From Saccharopolyspora galaxeae (GTDB taxonomy: Bacteria; Actinomycetota; Actinomycetes; Mycobacteriales; Pseudonocardiaceae), in contig NZ_JADDUE010000016.1 of NCBI RefSeq assembly GCF_016526145.1, positions 1-64,000 of the forward strand: a DNA stretch of 64,000 nt, in the 5' to 3' direction. Position numbers and translations under genes: made by a program. Shown here piece by piece: positions 43,331 to 51,639 of the stretch; position 1 is the first letter of the stretch; every line of letters begins with the position of its first letter. The notes under the pieces are model-generated. The model was not told the DNA's origin, did not search any database, and saw nothing but the letters and a program-made list of their open reading frames with translations.

Positions 43331-44491
43331 TCAGCCCTGCGCCACCAGCAGCGGGACGAACTGCTCCGCGGCGGTGAGCGAACCGTGATGCCCGCGCAGC
43401 GAGGACTCACCGGGCTCGGCCACCGACCGGATCACCGCGGACTCCCGCAGCACCGCCAGCACGTCGCCGATGCGCGGGCGCACCTCGTCGGCCACCTCGG
43501 AGCCGAACCAGCCTTCGTCGATGGCCTGCTCACCGGTGACGACGGCGCCCCGTTCCCCCACCGCCGCGCGCCAGGTCTCGAGCACGTCCGCGCGGGCGCC
43601 CGGTTCGGTGTAGACGTGCCGGGCGCGCGGCTCGCCGCCCAGCAGCCGCACGCCCTCGGACAGCGCGGGCGAGGTGTCCGCGTCCAGCGCTTCGGACGGG
43701 TCGACGGTGACCATGCCGTGATCGGCCACCACCAGCAGCGAGGCCGATTCCGGAAGACGTTCGGCCAGCGATTCGACCAGCCGGTCCACCTGCGCGAGCT
43801 GCAACCGCCACGGCAGCGAGCCCGGCCCGTGGCCGTGCCCGACCAGGTCGAGGTGCCCGTGGTAGGCGTAGCTCAGCACCGGGGCCGGTTCCTGCAGCGC
43901 GGCGAGGACCTCGGCGCCGAGGTCGCCGAGCGCGCGCACGCCCCGGAACTCGCCGCCGCGCAGCGCCGCCCGGGTCAACCCGGTGCCCCGGAACTCCGCG
44001 GGCGCGATCGCGCGGACGCGCACCCCGGCGTCGGCGGCGCGTTCCAGCATCGTCGGCTGCGGCTGCGCGGTCTCCGGCGGCCAGGTCTCCAGCAGGCTGC
44101 GCCGGTGGCCCTGCGCATCGCGGACGGTGCCGTGCGTCGCCCACGCCAGCGGGTGCAGCAGGCCGCCGGACGGTTCGGCGAAGGTGTAGCCGACGACGCC
44201 GTGCGCACCGGACCGCAGCCCGGTTCCGAGCGAGGTGATGCTGGTGGCGGTGGTCGTCGGGAAACCGGCCTTGATCGGCTCGCGCACCGCCAGCGAAGCG
44301 AGGAACGGCGCGTCCGCGGCGTGTTCCCGCAGCAGCTCCCAGCCGAGGCCGTCGACCAGCAGCACCGCCGCGGCGCGGCACCGCGGAATCCCCAGCGAGT
44401 CGGTGAAACCCGCGGTGCCCAGCGCGGCCAGCACCGACGGCAGCACCTCGGAGAGCGCGCCGTCCTTGCCGGGGGTGACCATCCAATCCAT
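43331..44491 (-). CDS. Nucleotide pyrophosphatase/phosphodiesterase-type phosphatase
   Basis: A 386-residue alkaline-phosphatase-superfamily protein. AVLLVDGLGWELL carries the first metal aspartate, KAGFPTTTATSITSLGTG the nucleophile threonine, SYAYHGHLDLVGHGHGP and VVADHGMV the further metal ligands. The family cleaves phosphodiester or pyrophosphate bonds. It has no signal peptide. ATG at 44491 has GGAAGGTG about 7 nt upstream. It stands alone between glcD and the acyl-CoA dehydrogenase. The substrate is unknown. Confidence 0.88.
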   Translation of the reverse strand: MDWMVTPGKDGALSEVLPSVLAALGTAGFTDSLGIPRCRAAAVLLVDGLGWELLREHAADAPFLASLAVREPIKAGFPTTTATSITSLGTGLRSGAHGVVGYTFAEPSGGLLHPLAWATHGTVRDAQGHRRSLLETWPPETAQPQPTMLERAADAGVRVRAIAPAEFRGTGLTRAALRGGEFRGVRALGDLGAEVLAALQEPAPVLSYAYHGHLDLVGHGHGPGSLPWRLQLAQVDRLVESLAERLPESASLLVVADHGMVTVDPSEALDADTSPALSEGVRLLGGEPRARHVYTEPGARADVLETWRAAVGERGAVVTGEQAIDEGWFGSEVADEVRPRIGDVLAVLRESAVIRSVAEPGESSLRGHHGSLTAAEQFVPLLVAQG

Positions 44492-44590
44492 GCCGCACCT
44501 TCCGTGCCCACCGGGCCCGAGCCGCCGTCTTCGACGACAAGCATGACCCGCCGCGCAAGGGTCGCGAGCGGAATCTTCCGAGTGCGGTAC

Positions 44591-44612
44591 CCCGGCATCC
44601 GATCTTGCCGGG
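44591..44612. terminator. Hairpin upstream of element copy B
   Basis: CCCGGCA, 8-nt loop, TGCCGGG. It could stop transcription leaving the acyl-CoA dehydrogenase gene or be part of the repeat-rich spacer. No T-tract. Confidence 0.4.
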
Positions 44613-44675
44613 ACGAAGGATCGCCGTACTTCGATCGCAGGTCCGTGTGGTGCCGTTCTCTTGTCGTTGTCTTGT

Positions 44676-44852
44676 CAGCGGCGGAGCCGCTGAGCACTAA
44701 CCACCTGAGCAACCGGACCACCGGCGGGTTCTCAGCGGTCTTCTCGCGAGGACAGCGATTTCGCCGCGTATGGGCATACGTCAGAAATCGATCCCACCGC
44801 GAGAAGGCCGGTGAGGTTCCGCTACCCGGGCACCTACGCAAAACAAATTCAA
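44676..44852 (-). repeat. Dispersed structured intergenic element, copy B
   Basis: It ends about 10 bp after the stop of the minus-strand acyl-CoA dehydrogenase gene. Stems: CAGCGGC/GCCGCTG (44676-44692), CTTCTCGCG/CGCGAGAAG (44740-44748 with 44798-44806), CGATTTC/GAAATCG (44756-44762 with 44784-44790) and CGTAT/ATACG around a GGGC loop (44767-44780). Compared with copy A, the outer G-C of one stem becomes T-A, A-T of another becomes C-G, and both inner stems have wholly different pairing bases. Confidence 0.88.
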
Positions 44853-44860
44853 AAAGTTTC

Positions 44861-46003
44861 TCAGATGTCCAGGGAGCGGCCGACGATCTCCTTCATGATC
44901 TCGGTGGTCCCGCCGTAGATCGTCTGCACCCGCGAGTCCAGGAACGCCTTCGCGATCGGGTACTCCATCATGTAGCCGTAGCCGCCGTAGAGCTGCAGGC
45001 AGCGGTCCACGACCCGCTTGTTCAGCTCGGTCAGCCACCACTTGGCCATCGCGGCGTGCTCGACGCTGAGCTCACCGGTCAGGTGCAGCTGCACGCAGCG
45101 GTCCGCGAACACCCGCCCGATCTGCACCTCGGTCGCCATCTCCGCGAGCTCGAACCGGGTGTTCTGGAACTTGCCGATGGGACGGCCGAACGCGGTGCGC
45201 TCGCGGCAGTACTGCTTGGTGTCCTCGAGGGTCCGCTCCGCGGCGGCGACCGCGGCCACCGCGATGGACAGCCGCTCCTGCGGCAGGTTCTGCATCAGGT
45301 AGATGAAGCCCTGCCCCTGCTCGCCGAGCAGGTTCGCCGCCGGCACCCGCACGTCGTTGAAGAACAGCTCGGCGGTGTCCTGCGACTTCTGCCCGATCTT
45401 CTCCAGGTTGCGGCCGCGCTCGAAGCCCGCCATGCCGCGCTCGACCACGAGCAGGCTCACGCCCTGCGCGCCGGCGTCCGGGTCGGTCTTGGCGGCCACG
45501 ATCACCAGGTCGGCGTTGATGCCGTTGGAGATGAACGTCTTCGAGCCGTTGAGCACGTACTCGTCGCCGTCGCGGATCGCGGTGGTGCGGATGTTCTGCA
45601 GGTCGCTGCCGGTTCCGGGTTCGGTCATCGCGATCGCGGTGATGATCTCGCCGCTGCAGAAGCCGGGCAGCCAGCGCCGCTTCTGCTCCTCGGTGGCCAA
45701 CCGGGTGAGGTACGGGATGTTGATGTCGTTGTGCACCGGCACGCCGAAGCCGCTGATGCCCGCGTTGACCAGCTCCTCGTCGAACACGACGTTGAACCGG
45801 AAGTCGTCGACTCCGCCGCCGCCGTGCTCCTCGTCCACGGCCATGCCGAGCAGGCCCTGCTTGCCCGCGGCCAGCCAGGCGTCGCGGCTGACCACGCCCG
45901 CCGCCTCCCACTCCTCCTGGTGCGGCAGCAGCTCCTTGGCGATGAAGGCCCTGGCGGTCTCGCGGAACGCCTCGTGCTCGGCCTCGAACAGTTCCCTGCG
46001 CAT
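44861..46003 (-). CDS. Acyl-CoA dehydrogenase
   Basis: A 380-residue FAD enzyme. AMTEPGTGSDL and the C-terminal YGGYGYMMEYPIAK..RVQTIYGGTTEIMKEI (catalytic Glu region) are family signatures. It introduces a trans double bond in acyl-CoA; the chain length is not predictable, though the YGG(Y/F)GYM form is common in long-chain or branched-chain enzymes. ATG at 46003 is one base after the CoA-transferase stop, so they are translated together. It is divergent, with its partner, from the MerR gene. Confidence 0.93.
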   Translation of the reverse strand: MRRELFEAEHEAFRETARAFIAKELLPHQEEWEAAGVVSRDAWLAAGKQGLLGMAVDEEHGGGGVDDFRFNVVFDEELVNAGISGFGVPVHNDINIPYLTRLATEEQKRRWLPGFCSGEIITAIAMTEPGTGSDLQNIRTTAIRDGDEYVLNGSKTFISNGINADLVIVAAKTDPDAGAQGVSLLVVERGMAGFERGRNLEKIGQKSQDTAELFFNDVRVPAANLLGEQGQGFIYLMQNLPQERLSIAVAAVAAAERTLEDTKQYCRERTAFGRPIGKFQNTRFELAEMATEVQIGRVFADRCVQLHLTGELSVEHAAMAKWWLTELNKRVVDRCLQLYGGYGYMMEYPIAKAFLDSRVQTIYGGTTEIMKEIVGRSLDI

Positions 46004-46004
46004 G

Positions 46005-47162
46005 TCACGCTTCCTTTCCGTGGATCGCGCCGGAGGACAGCAGATCGTCCGCCCCGCGGACCTGCCAGTCCGCCAGCACCGCGGCGTCCGGCGACGGCAC
46101 CGGGCGCGGCGGCGGGGTCGGGGTGCTGGAGAACCGCGGCGCCGGGGCCGGTTGCAGCACGCCGTCCGGGCGCACCAGCGTTCCGCGGGCGTTGAGGTGC
46201 GGGTGGTCGGCCGCTTCGGTCATCGAAAGCACCGGAGAGACGCAGGCATCCGAACCGTCGAAAACCTCGGTCCACTCGGCGCGGGTGCGCTGCGCGAAGA
46301 CCTCGGCGAGCTTGTTGCGCAGTTCCGGCCAGTTCGCCGGATCGTCGCGGTCCGGGACCTGCCCGGTGAGCCCGAGGCGTTCCAGCAGTTCCGCGTAGAA
46401 CTGCGGTTCCAGCGCACCGACGGCCATGTGCTCGCCGTCGGAAGTTTCGTAGACGTCGTAGTACGGGGCACCGGTGTCGAGCAGGTTCGTGCCGCGCTCG
46501 GTGTTCCAGGCACCCGCGTTGGCCATCCCGAACAGCATCGAGCCGAGATGCGCCGCGCCGTCCACGATCGCCGCGTCGACCACTTGGCCCCGCCCGCCTG
46601 CACGCGCCTGCAACACCCCAGCCAGCACACCGACCGCGAGGTAGAGCGAACCGCCGCCGAAGTCGCCGAGCAGGTTCGCGGGCACCTGCGGCGGCCCGCC
46701 CTTGCGGCCGATCGCGTGCAACATGCCGGTCAGCGCGATGTAGCCGACGTCGTGCCCGGCGTTCGAGGCCAGCGGCCCGTCCTGGCCCCAGCCAGTCATC
46801 CGGCCGTAGACCAGCCGCGGATTGACCTCCCAGCACTGCTCCGGACCGACGCCGAGGCGTTCGGCCACGCCGGGGCGGAAGCCTTCGATCAGCACGTCGG
46901 CCTGCTCCGCCAGCGCGAGCACCGATGCCGGACCGCGCTCGTGCTTGAGGTCCACCGAGATCGCGCGTTTGCCGCGGTCGAGCAGGTCGTGCTCGCCGGG
47001 TCCGCCGCCGGGGCGCCCGACGCGCACCACGTCCGCGCCCAGGTCCGCCAGCAGCATCGCGCAGAACGGTGCCGGGCCGATGCCCGCCAGCTCGACCACG
47101 CGCACGCCCGCCAAGGGGCCGTTCTGTCCCGCCGGCGGTCCGCCGTGTCCCTCTGCCGTCAC
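46005..47162 (-). CDS. Family III CoA-transferase (CaiB/BaiF)
   Basis: A 385-residue CaiB/BaiF-family protein. LAGVRVVELAGIGPAPFCAMLLADLGADVVRV is the N-terminal signature, and ANLLGDFGGG holds the catalytic aspartate. The closest role is transfer of CoA between carboxylates or alpha-methylacyl-CoA racemisation; sequence alone does not decide. GTG at 47162 has GGAGGTG 6 nt upstream. It precedes the acyl-CoA dehydrogenase and probably activates the acid that enzyme oxidises. Confidence 0.88.
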   Translation of the reverse strand: MTAEGHGGPPAGQNGPLAGVRVVELAGIGPAPFCAMLLADLGADVVRVGRPGGGPGEHDLLDRGKRAISVDLKHERGPASVLALAEQADVLIEGFRPGVAERLGVGPEQCWEVNPRLVYGRMTGWGQDGPLASNAGHDVGYIALTGMLHAIGRKGGPPQVPANLLGDFGGGSLYLAVGVLAGVLQARAGGRGQVVDAAIVDGAAHLGSMLFGMANAGAWNTERGTNLLDTGAPYYDVYETSDGEHMAVGALEPQFYAELLERLGLTGQVPDRDDPANWPELRNKLAEVFAQRTRAEWTEVFDGSDACVSPVLSMTEAADHPHLNARGTLVRPDGVLQPAPAPRFSSTPTPPPRPVPSPDAAVLADWQVRGADDLLSSGAIHGKEA

Positions 47163-47349
47163 GCCTGCACCTCCGCCCGCGGCGACGTCGCCGCGCAAGC
47201 CCGTCTTCGACACCGTTGTCCGACCTCGCCGCTGTCCGGCCACGCGGATCGACGGTTGCCGGTACCTGTCCGGGAACCCGCTGGGGCGCCTGCGGTTCCG
47301 CTGCCCGGCACCCGCCGAGTCCGACGACAGAACATTTACGACGCAGTTA

Positions 47350-47370
47350 GTGTTACATCGTTGGTGTCAC
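47350..47370. promoter_or_regulatory. Shared operator-like site between merR and CoA-transferase
   Basis: GTGTTACAT at 47350-47358 followed by CGTTGGTGTCAC matches 16 of 21 positions of the site upstream of fadA (36837-36857). It lies 28 bp before merR and about 190 bp before the divergent CoA-transferase, where an autoregulating MerR protein would bind. Confidence 0.5.
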
Positions 47371-47397
47371 AGAGGTCAAGGAGTAAGGTGTCCCACT

Positions 47398-48129
47398 ATG
47401 CTCCGAACAGCGGACGAAGAGCTGACCATCGACGAACTGGCCGCCCGCGCCGGAGTCACCGTGCGCACCGTCCGCTTCTACTCGTCGCGCGGACTGATCC
47501 CACCACCGCGCCTGCGCGGGCGTCTCGGACTCTACGGCGCCGATCACCTCGCCCGGCTGGACCTGATCCGCGAGCTGCAGACGCTCGGGTTCACCCTCTC
47601 CGCGATCGAACGGCACCTGGAAGGCATCCCGGACGACGCCACGCCGGAGGACCTCGCGCTGCAGCGGGCGCTGCTGGCGCCGTGGACCAGTGATCAGACC
47701 GAGGACCTCTCCCGCAACGAGCTGAACCAGCGCGCCGGGCGGCACCTCGACGACGATCTCGTCGAGCAGCTGATCTCGCTGGGCGTGCTGGAGCGGACCG
47801 GCGACGGGCTCGACCACGTGCGGCTGCCGAACACCGCGATGCTCGGGGTCGGGCTGCAGATCCTCGACCTCGGCCTGCCGCTGGAGATGCTGCTGCGGGC
47901 CAAGGACATCGTGGACCGGCACACCACGCAGATCGCCGTCGAACTGCGCGAGCTGTTCGCCGCGAACGTGCTGCGCCCGTACGTCGAGCGGGGCAGGCCG
48001 GAGCAGGAGCGCGAGCGGGTGCGGGAGGCCACCGACCAGCTGCGGCCGCTGACCATCCAAGTCCTGGTCAACGGTTTCCAGAACGCGGTCAACAACGTGA
48101 TCCGCGAGCACGTTCGGGAACCCGAATAA
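47398..48129 (+). CDS. MerR-family transcriptional regulator
   Basis: A 243-residue protein. The N-terminal winged helix-turn-helix is typical of MerR: TIDELAARAGVTVRTVRFYSSRGLIPPP, then a dimerisation helix region (LIRELQTLGFTLSAIERHL). The C-terminal 150 residues form a helical domain with no cysteine metal site, so it probably senses an organic ligand such as acyl-CoA. ATG at 47398. It is divergent from the CoA-transferase/acyl-CoA dehydrogenase pair and may also control fadAB through the shared operator. LiuR-type MerR regulators of acyl-CoA catabolism are precedents. Confidence 0.9.
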   Translation: MLRTADEELTIDELAARAGVTVRTVRFYSSRGLIPPPRLRGRLGLYGADHLARLDLIRELQTLGFTLSAIERHLEGIPDDATPEDLALQRALLAPWTSDQTEDLSRNELNQRAGRHLDDDLVEQLISLGVLERTGDGLDHVRLPNTAMLGVGLQILDLGLPLEMLLRAKDIVDRHTTQIAVELRELFAANVLRPYVERGRPEQERERVREATDQLRPLTIQVLVNGFQNAVNNVIREHVREPE

Positions 48130-48150
48130 AACGGACTTACCGCCCGTTTT
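48128..48150 (+). terminator. Possible terminator after merR
   Basis: AAAACGG, 9-nt loop, CCGTTTT, overlapping the merR stop codon. Only 7 bp and AT-rich, so strength is uncertain. Confidence 0.5.
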
Positions 48151-48441
48151 CCGCGGGCTGTGGGAAAACCGCTCCCCGTCGACGAGACCTTCCACCGCAT
48201 CCGCCGCGACCACGGCGCGGCGGATCAGGCGCTCGCCGATTCAACCTGAATGCGGGAACGTTTCGTCCTGGCAGCGGAAGAACCCACGGAACGCCGACAC
48301 GCACGAGCACGAGAACCGCTGATCCGCGCACCGGGCGGCACTCGTCCGGCTCCTGGTCAAAACGGCCACCGGCGCGGTTCGATCGGCTGGGTCACGCGCG
48401 TCGCGACCGTGGCCACCTCGCAAGTGGGGAGGAGCCACCGC
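48130..48441. other. Intergenic region before the AMP-ligase gene
   Basis: 312 bp. Apart from the hairpin at 48128-48150 no strong signal is seen. A frame upstream of the ligase start is open to 48250 but has no family similarity. Confidence 0.4.
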
Positions 48442-50112
48442 ATGGACGCATTCGCGGAGTCCGCGGCGCCGCTGACCGTTCCGCGGCTGTTCGGGCGCAA
48501 CGCCGCCGAACATCCCGACCGGCCCGCGCTTACCGCAGGCGACCGCACCTGGACCTGGGGCGAAGCCGAGCGCGAGGTGCGTTCGCTGGCCGCCGGGTTC
48601 GCCGCGCTCGGCCTGCGGCCGGGGCAGACCGCGGTGCTGATGATGTCCAACCGGCCCGAGCAGTGGCTGGCCGATGCCGCGCTCGCGCACCTCGGCGCCG
48701 TCCCGGTGGCGGTCGCCCCCGCGCTCAGCACCGGCGACGTCGGCCACGTGGCCCGGCACAGCCGCGCTCGGCTGCTCCTGCTGGAGAACGCCCAGCACGT
48801 GCGCAGGTCCGCGGCGGCGCTGCGGGACGCGGAAGGGCTGGAGCACGTGGTCGTGCTCGACGAGCAGGCCATCCCGGACGAGGACCGCCGCTTCCGGTCC
48901 TGGGACGCGCTGCGCGCCGGAGGCGAACGGCTGCTCGCCGAAGACCCGGGGCTGGTGCGGCGGCACGCCGACGACGTCGGACCGGACGATCCGGTGACCG
49001 TGTCGTACTCGCAGGACCCGCTCGGACAGCAGACCGGTGTCGTGCTGACCCACCGCAACGTGCTCGCCGCAGCCGATGCACGGCATCGGCTCACCGGCGC
49101 GCAGCCGCACTCGCGCACCGTCTGCTCGCTGCCCATGGCGCACATGGCCGAGCGCGCGACCAGCCTCTACAGCGCCATCCACGACATCGCGCACGTGCAC
49201 TTCTGCAACGGGATCGGTGAAGTCGTCGATGCGCTGCCGGACATCCGCCCGCACACGCTCGTCGGCGTGCCGCGGTTGTGGGAACGGCTCGCGGCGAAAC
49301 TGCGCGCCTCGGCCGACGGGCACGATCCGCTCGCCAAGATCGGACTCGACGCCACCACTTGGGCGGCCAGCGGTTCCGCGCCGCTGAACCGGGAGGTGCC
49401 GGAGCTGTTCGCCGCCAGCGGCCTGGAGATCTTCGAGTGCTGGGGCCTGACCGAGACCGCCGGCTGGACCGCGTCCGGTTCCCCGGGCAGCACCCGGCCG
49501 GGCACCGCGGGACGCCCGCTGCCCGGTGTCCAGGTGCGCGCCGAGGACGGCGAACTGCTGGTGCGCGGGCCGATGGTGTGCGCGGGCAGGCTCGAGGACG
49601 ACGGGGTGATCCGCTCGATCACCGACTCCGGCGGCTGGTTGCGCACCGGCGACGCGGGAAGCGTCGACGCGGACGGCTTCCTCTCGATCACCGGTCGCAA
49701 GGACGAGCTCATCGTCGACGCCGACGGGCAGCACGTCTCTCCCGACGTCGTGGAGAACGCGCTGCGCGCGCATCCGTTGATCGGGCACGCATTGGTCTTC
49801 GGCAACGGACGGCCACACCTGGTCGCGCTGCTGGTGCTGGACGAGGAAGCGGCTCCGGAATGGGCGCGGCAGCACGGCATCGACGGCACCTCGCCTGCCG
49901 AGCTGGCCCGGCACCCGGAGGTGCTCGCCGAAGTGGACCGCGCGGTCGGGGCGGCGAACTCGTGGCTCGACGCGTCCGGCCAGGTCCGCGGGCACCGGCT
50001 GCTGGACCGCACGTGGGGCGCCGAGGGCGGCGAGCTCGGCCCGTCGATGCGGTTGCGCCGCCACGCCATCCACGACAAGTACGCCGAAGTGCTGGAGTCG
50101 CTGTACTCCTGA
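48442..50112 (+). CDS. Acyl-CoA synthetase-like protein with degenerate ATP loop
   Basis: A 556-residue long-chain acyl-CoA synthetase-like adenylate former. Downstream motifs are conserved: FECWGLTETAG, GWLRTGDAG and GRKDELIV. The P-loop, normally SGTTGxPKG, instead reads SYSQDPLGQQTGVVLTH, with the conserved lysine and most glycines lost. The C-terminal motif is PSMRLRR, with Arg where the catalytic lysine is expected. ATG at 48442 has GGGGAGGAG upstream. Activity may be reduced or changed. A role with the preceding acyl-CoA genes is possible, but the two motif changes argue for a pseudo-enzyme or a different acyl-activating chemistry. Confidence 0.85.
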   Translation: MDAFAESAAPLTVPRLFGRNAAEHPDRPALTAGDRTWTWGEAEREVRSLAAGFAALGLRPGQTAVLMMSNRPEQWLADAALAHLGAVPVAVAPALSTGDVGHVARHSRARLLLLENAQHVRRSAAALRDAEGLEHVVVLDEQAIPDEDRRFRSWDALRAGGERLLAEDPGLVRRHADDVGPDDPVTVSYSQDPLGQQTGVVLTHRNVLAAADARHRLTGAQPHSRTVCSLPMAHMAERATSLYSAIHDIAHVHFCNGIGEVVDALPDIRPHTLVGVPRLWERLAAKLRASADGHDPLAKIGLDATTWAASGSAPLNREVPELFAASGLEIFECWGLTETAGWTASGSPGSTRPGTAGRPLPGVQVRAEDGELLVRGPMVCAGRLEDDGVIRSITDSGGWLRTGDAGSVDADGFLSITGRKDELIVDADGQHVSPDVVENALRAHPLIGHALVFGNGRPHLVALLVLDEEAAPEWARQHGIDGTSPAELARHPEVLAEVDRAVGAANSWLDASGQVRGHRLLDRTWGAEGGELGPSMRLRRHAIHDKYAEVLESLYS

Positions 50113-50293
50113 CTTGCTCACCACCGAGTGGTGGCAGCCGATCGGCATCGCCGCCGTTGATCACTGATAGTCACCGAAGCGCCACCGGGGGAACCTCGAT
50201 TCGGTGATCTTTGAGTATTGGTGCGGTTCGGACCGGGAATGTGCCGATACATCTGAGCGGACACTTCCCCGAATCCCCGGAGGCGCACCTGAC

Positions 50294-50704
50294 ATGGCTG
50301 CCACCAAACTGACCCGCACCCTGCTGCTGACCGCACTGCTCACCGCCGCGTCCGTGCCCGCGGGAGTGGCCAACGCGGCCCCGGACGCGGCCGAGCGCAG
50401 CGCTTTCACGCTCTCGGTCGGACCCGAGAACGGCGTCGAAACCCCGCGCACGACGCTGCTGAGCTGCGACCCGGCGGGCGGCACGCACCCGCGGGCGGAC
50501 GCCGCCTGCGCGAGCCTGCGGGACGCGGGCGGGGACTTCCACCGGCTCAGCCAGAACCACGCGGCCACGCCGTGTCCGATGGTGCTCAAGCCCGTCGTGG
50601 CGACCGCGCACGGCAACTGGCAGGGCAAGCCGGTGCACTTCCGGCAGGAGTTCGGCAACGAGTGCGTGGCCGCGGCGAAGCTGGGCGCGGTGTACGACTT
50701 CTGA
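50294..50704 (+). CDS. Subtilisin inhibitor-like (SSI, I16) secreted protein
   Basis: A 136-residue secreted protease inhibitor. A signal peptide (LLLTALLTAASVPAGVANA) is followed by a mature SSI fold with four cysteines: LLSCDPAGGTHP, AACASL, TPCPMV and NECVAA. CPMV holds the reactive-site region (Met at P1 as in classical SSI), and the HGNWQGKPV and FGNECV segments are family signatures. It should inhibit extracellular subtilisin-like proteases. ATG at 50294 has GGAGG about 11 nt upstream. It is followed by a strong terminator. Confidence 0.9.
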   Translation: MAATKLTRTLLLTALLTAASVPAGVANAAPDAAERSAFTLSVGPENGVETPRTTLLSCDPAGGTHPRADAACASLRDAGGDFHRLSQNHAATPCPMVLKPVVATAHGNWQGKPVHFRQEFGNECVAAAKLGAVYDF

Positions 50705-50716
50705 TCCCGCCGCACG

Positions 50717-50749
50717 ACGACCCCGCGCAAGGCTTTCGCGCGGGGTCGT
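50717..50749 (+). terminator. Terminator after the SSI-like gene
   Basis: Perfect 12-bp arms ACGACCCCGCGC / GCGCGGGGTCGT with a 9-nt loop. A short T-run follows. Confidence 0.85.
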
Positions 50750-50809
50750 TCGCGTGTGCGGCACCACTACTCGACCGACTGGCCACACTGGACGTATTAC
50801 CGTGACGGC

Positions 50810-51235
50810 ATGGCCGCAGAGCAGCACGAATCCGCCGGGAGACCGGACGGGCAACGGGAATCGTCCGCTTCTCGGTGGCCGCAGCGGCTCTACGGCACGG
50901 GCACCGAACCCGATCCCCGCTTCACCCTCGCCAACGAGCGGACGTTCCTGGCGTGGATCCGGACGGCGCTGGCGCTGATGGCGGCCGGGGTCGGCGTGGA
51001 GGCGTTGAACGCCGCGGCCGCGACGCACAGCCCGCTGCGCACCGCCCTTGCGGTGTTGCTGCTGCTGGCGGGGGTCGTGTGCAGCGTGGCCGCGTTCGGG
51101 CGCTGGGTGCGGCTGGAGCGCGCGTTGCGCACCGGCGCACCGCTGCCGTCGCCGAAGCTCGCGCCGTTCATCGGCTACGGCCTCGGCGCGATCGGCGTGG
51201 CTTCGTTCGTCCTGCTGCTGATCACCGGGTTCTGA
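50810..51235 (+). CDS. YidH-type DUF202 membrane protein
   Basis: A 141-residue protein. A polar N-terminus (about 40 residues) is followed by FTLANERTFLAWIRTALALMAAGVGVEAL, the DUF202 signature, and three membrane helices in all. Function is unknown; family members occur in pairs and link to stress response. TATTAC 10 nt before the ATG could be a -10 box, suggesting a short leader. It is immediately followed by a second DUF202 gene. Confidence 0.85.
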   Translation: MAAEQHESAGRPDGQRESSASRWPQRLYGTGTEPDPRFTLANERTFLAWIRTALALMAAGVGVEALNAAAATHSPLRTALAVLLLLAGVVCSVAAFGRWVRLERALRTGAPLPSPKLAPFIGYGLGAIGVASFVLLLITGF

Positions 51236-51237
51236 GC

Positions 51238-51564
51238 GTGCCGCACGAGGAGCCCTGGGATCCCGGTTTGCAGGTCGAGCGCACCACGCTCGCGTGGTTG
51301 CGCACGATCATGGCCTTCGTCGCCGGGATGGCGGTGCTGCTGCGGCTGATCGCGCACCGCAGCGCAGTGGCCGCCGCGGTGTCCGCTGCGGTGTTCCTGC
51401 CGGTGGCAGCAGTGATAGCGTTCCTGGCGTGGCGCCGCCACCGGCGGGCCGAACGCAACCTCCGAGCGGACGAGCCGCTCCCCGACGGAGTGCTGCACGC
51501 CGGCGTGACCGCTCTGTCCCTGGTGGCCGCAGCCACCGCACTGGCCTACGCGCTGATCCTGTAG
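51238..51564 (+). CDS. DUF202 membrane protein
   Basis: A 108-residue protein with the DUF202 opening DPGLQVERTTLAWLRTIMAFVAGMAVLLR and three helices. GTG at 51238 is 2 bp after the previous stop, so the two are translated together. Pairs of DUF202 proteins are common, perhaps forming a heteromer. Function unknown. Confidence 0.82.
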   Translation: MPHEEPWDPGLQVERTTLAWLRTIMAFVAGMAVLLRLIAHRSAVAAAVSAAVFLPVAAVIAFLAWRRHRRAERNLRADEPLPDGVLHAGVTALSLVAAATALAYALIL

Positions 51565-51639
51565 CGGACCGCCGCGGTTTTTCCGCGGACCATCCAGCGG
51601 AACCGCTGGCCTGCGGTGAACGACCCGTTCCCCGCAGGC

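Noticed and set aside
48250-48441. N-terminal extension of the AMP-ligase from 48250
   Set aside because: The strong SD and family-like start support ATG at 48442.
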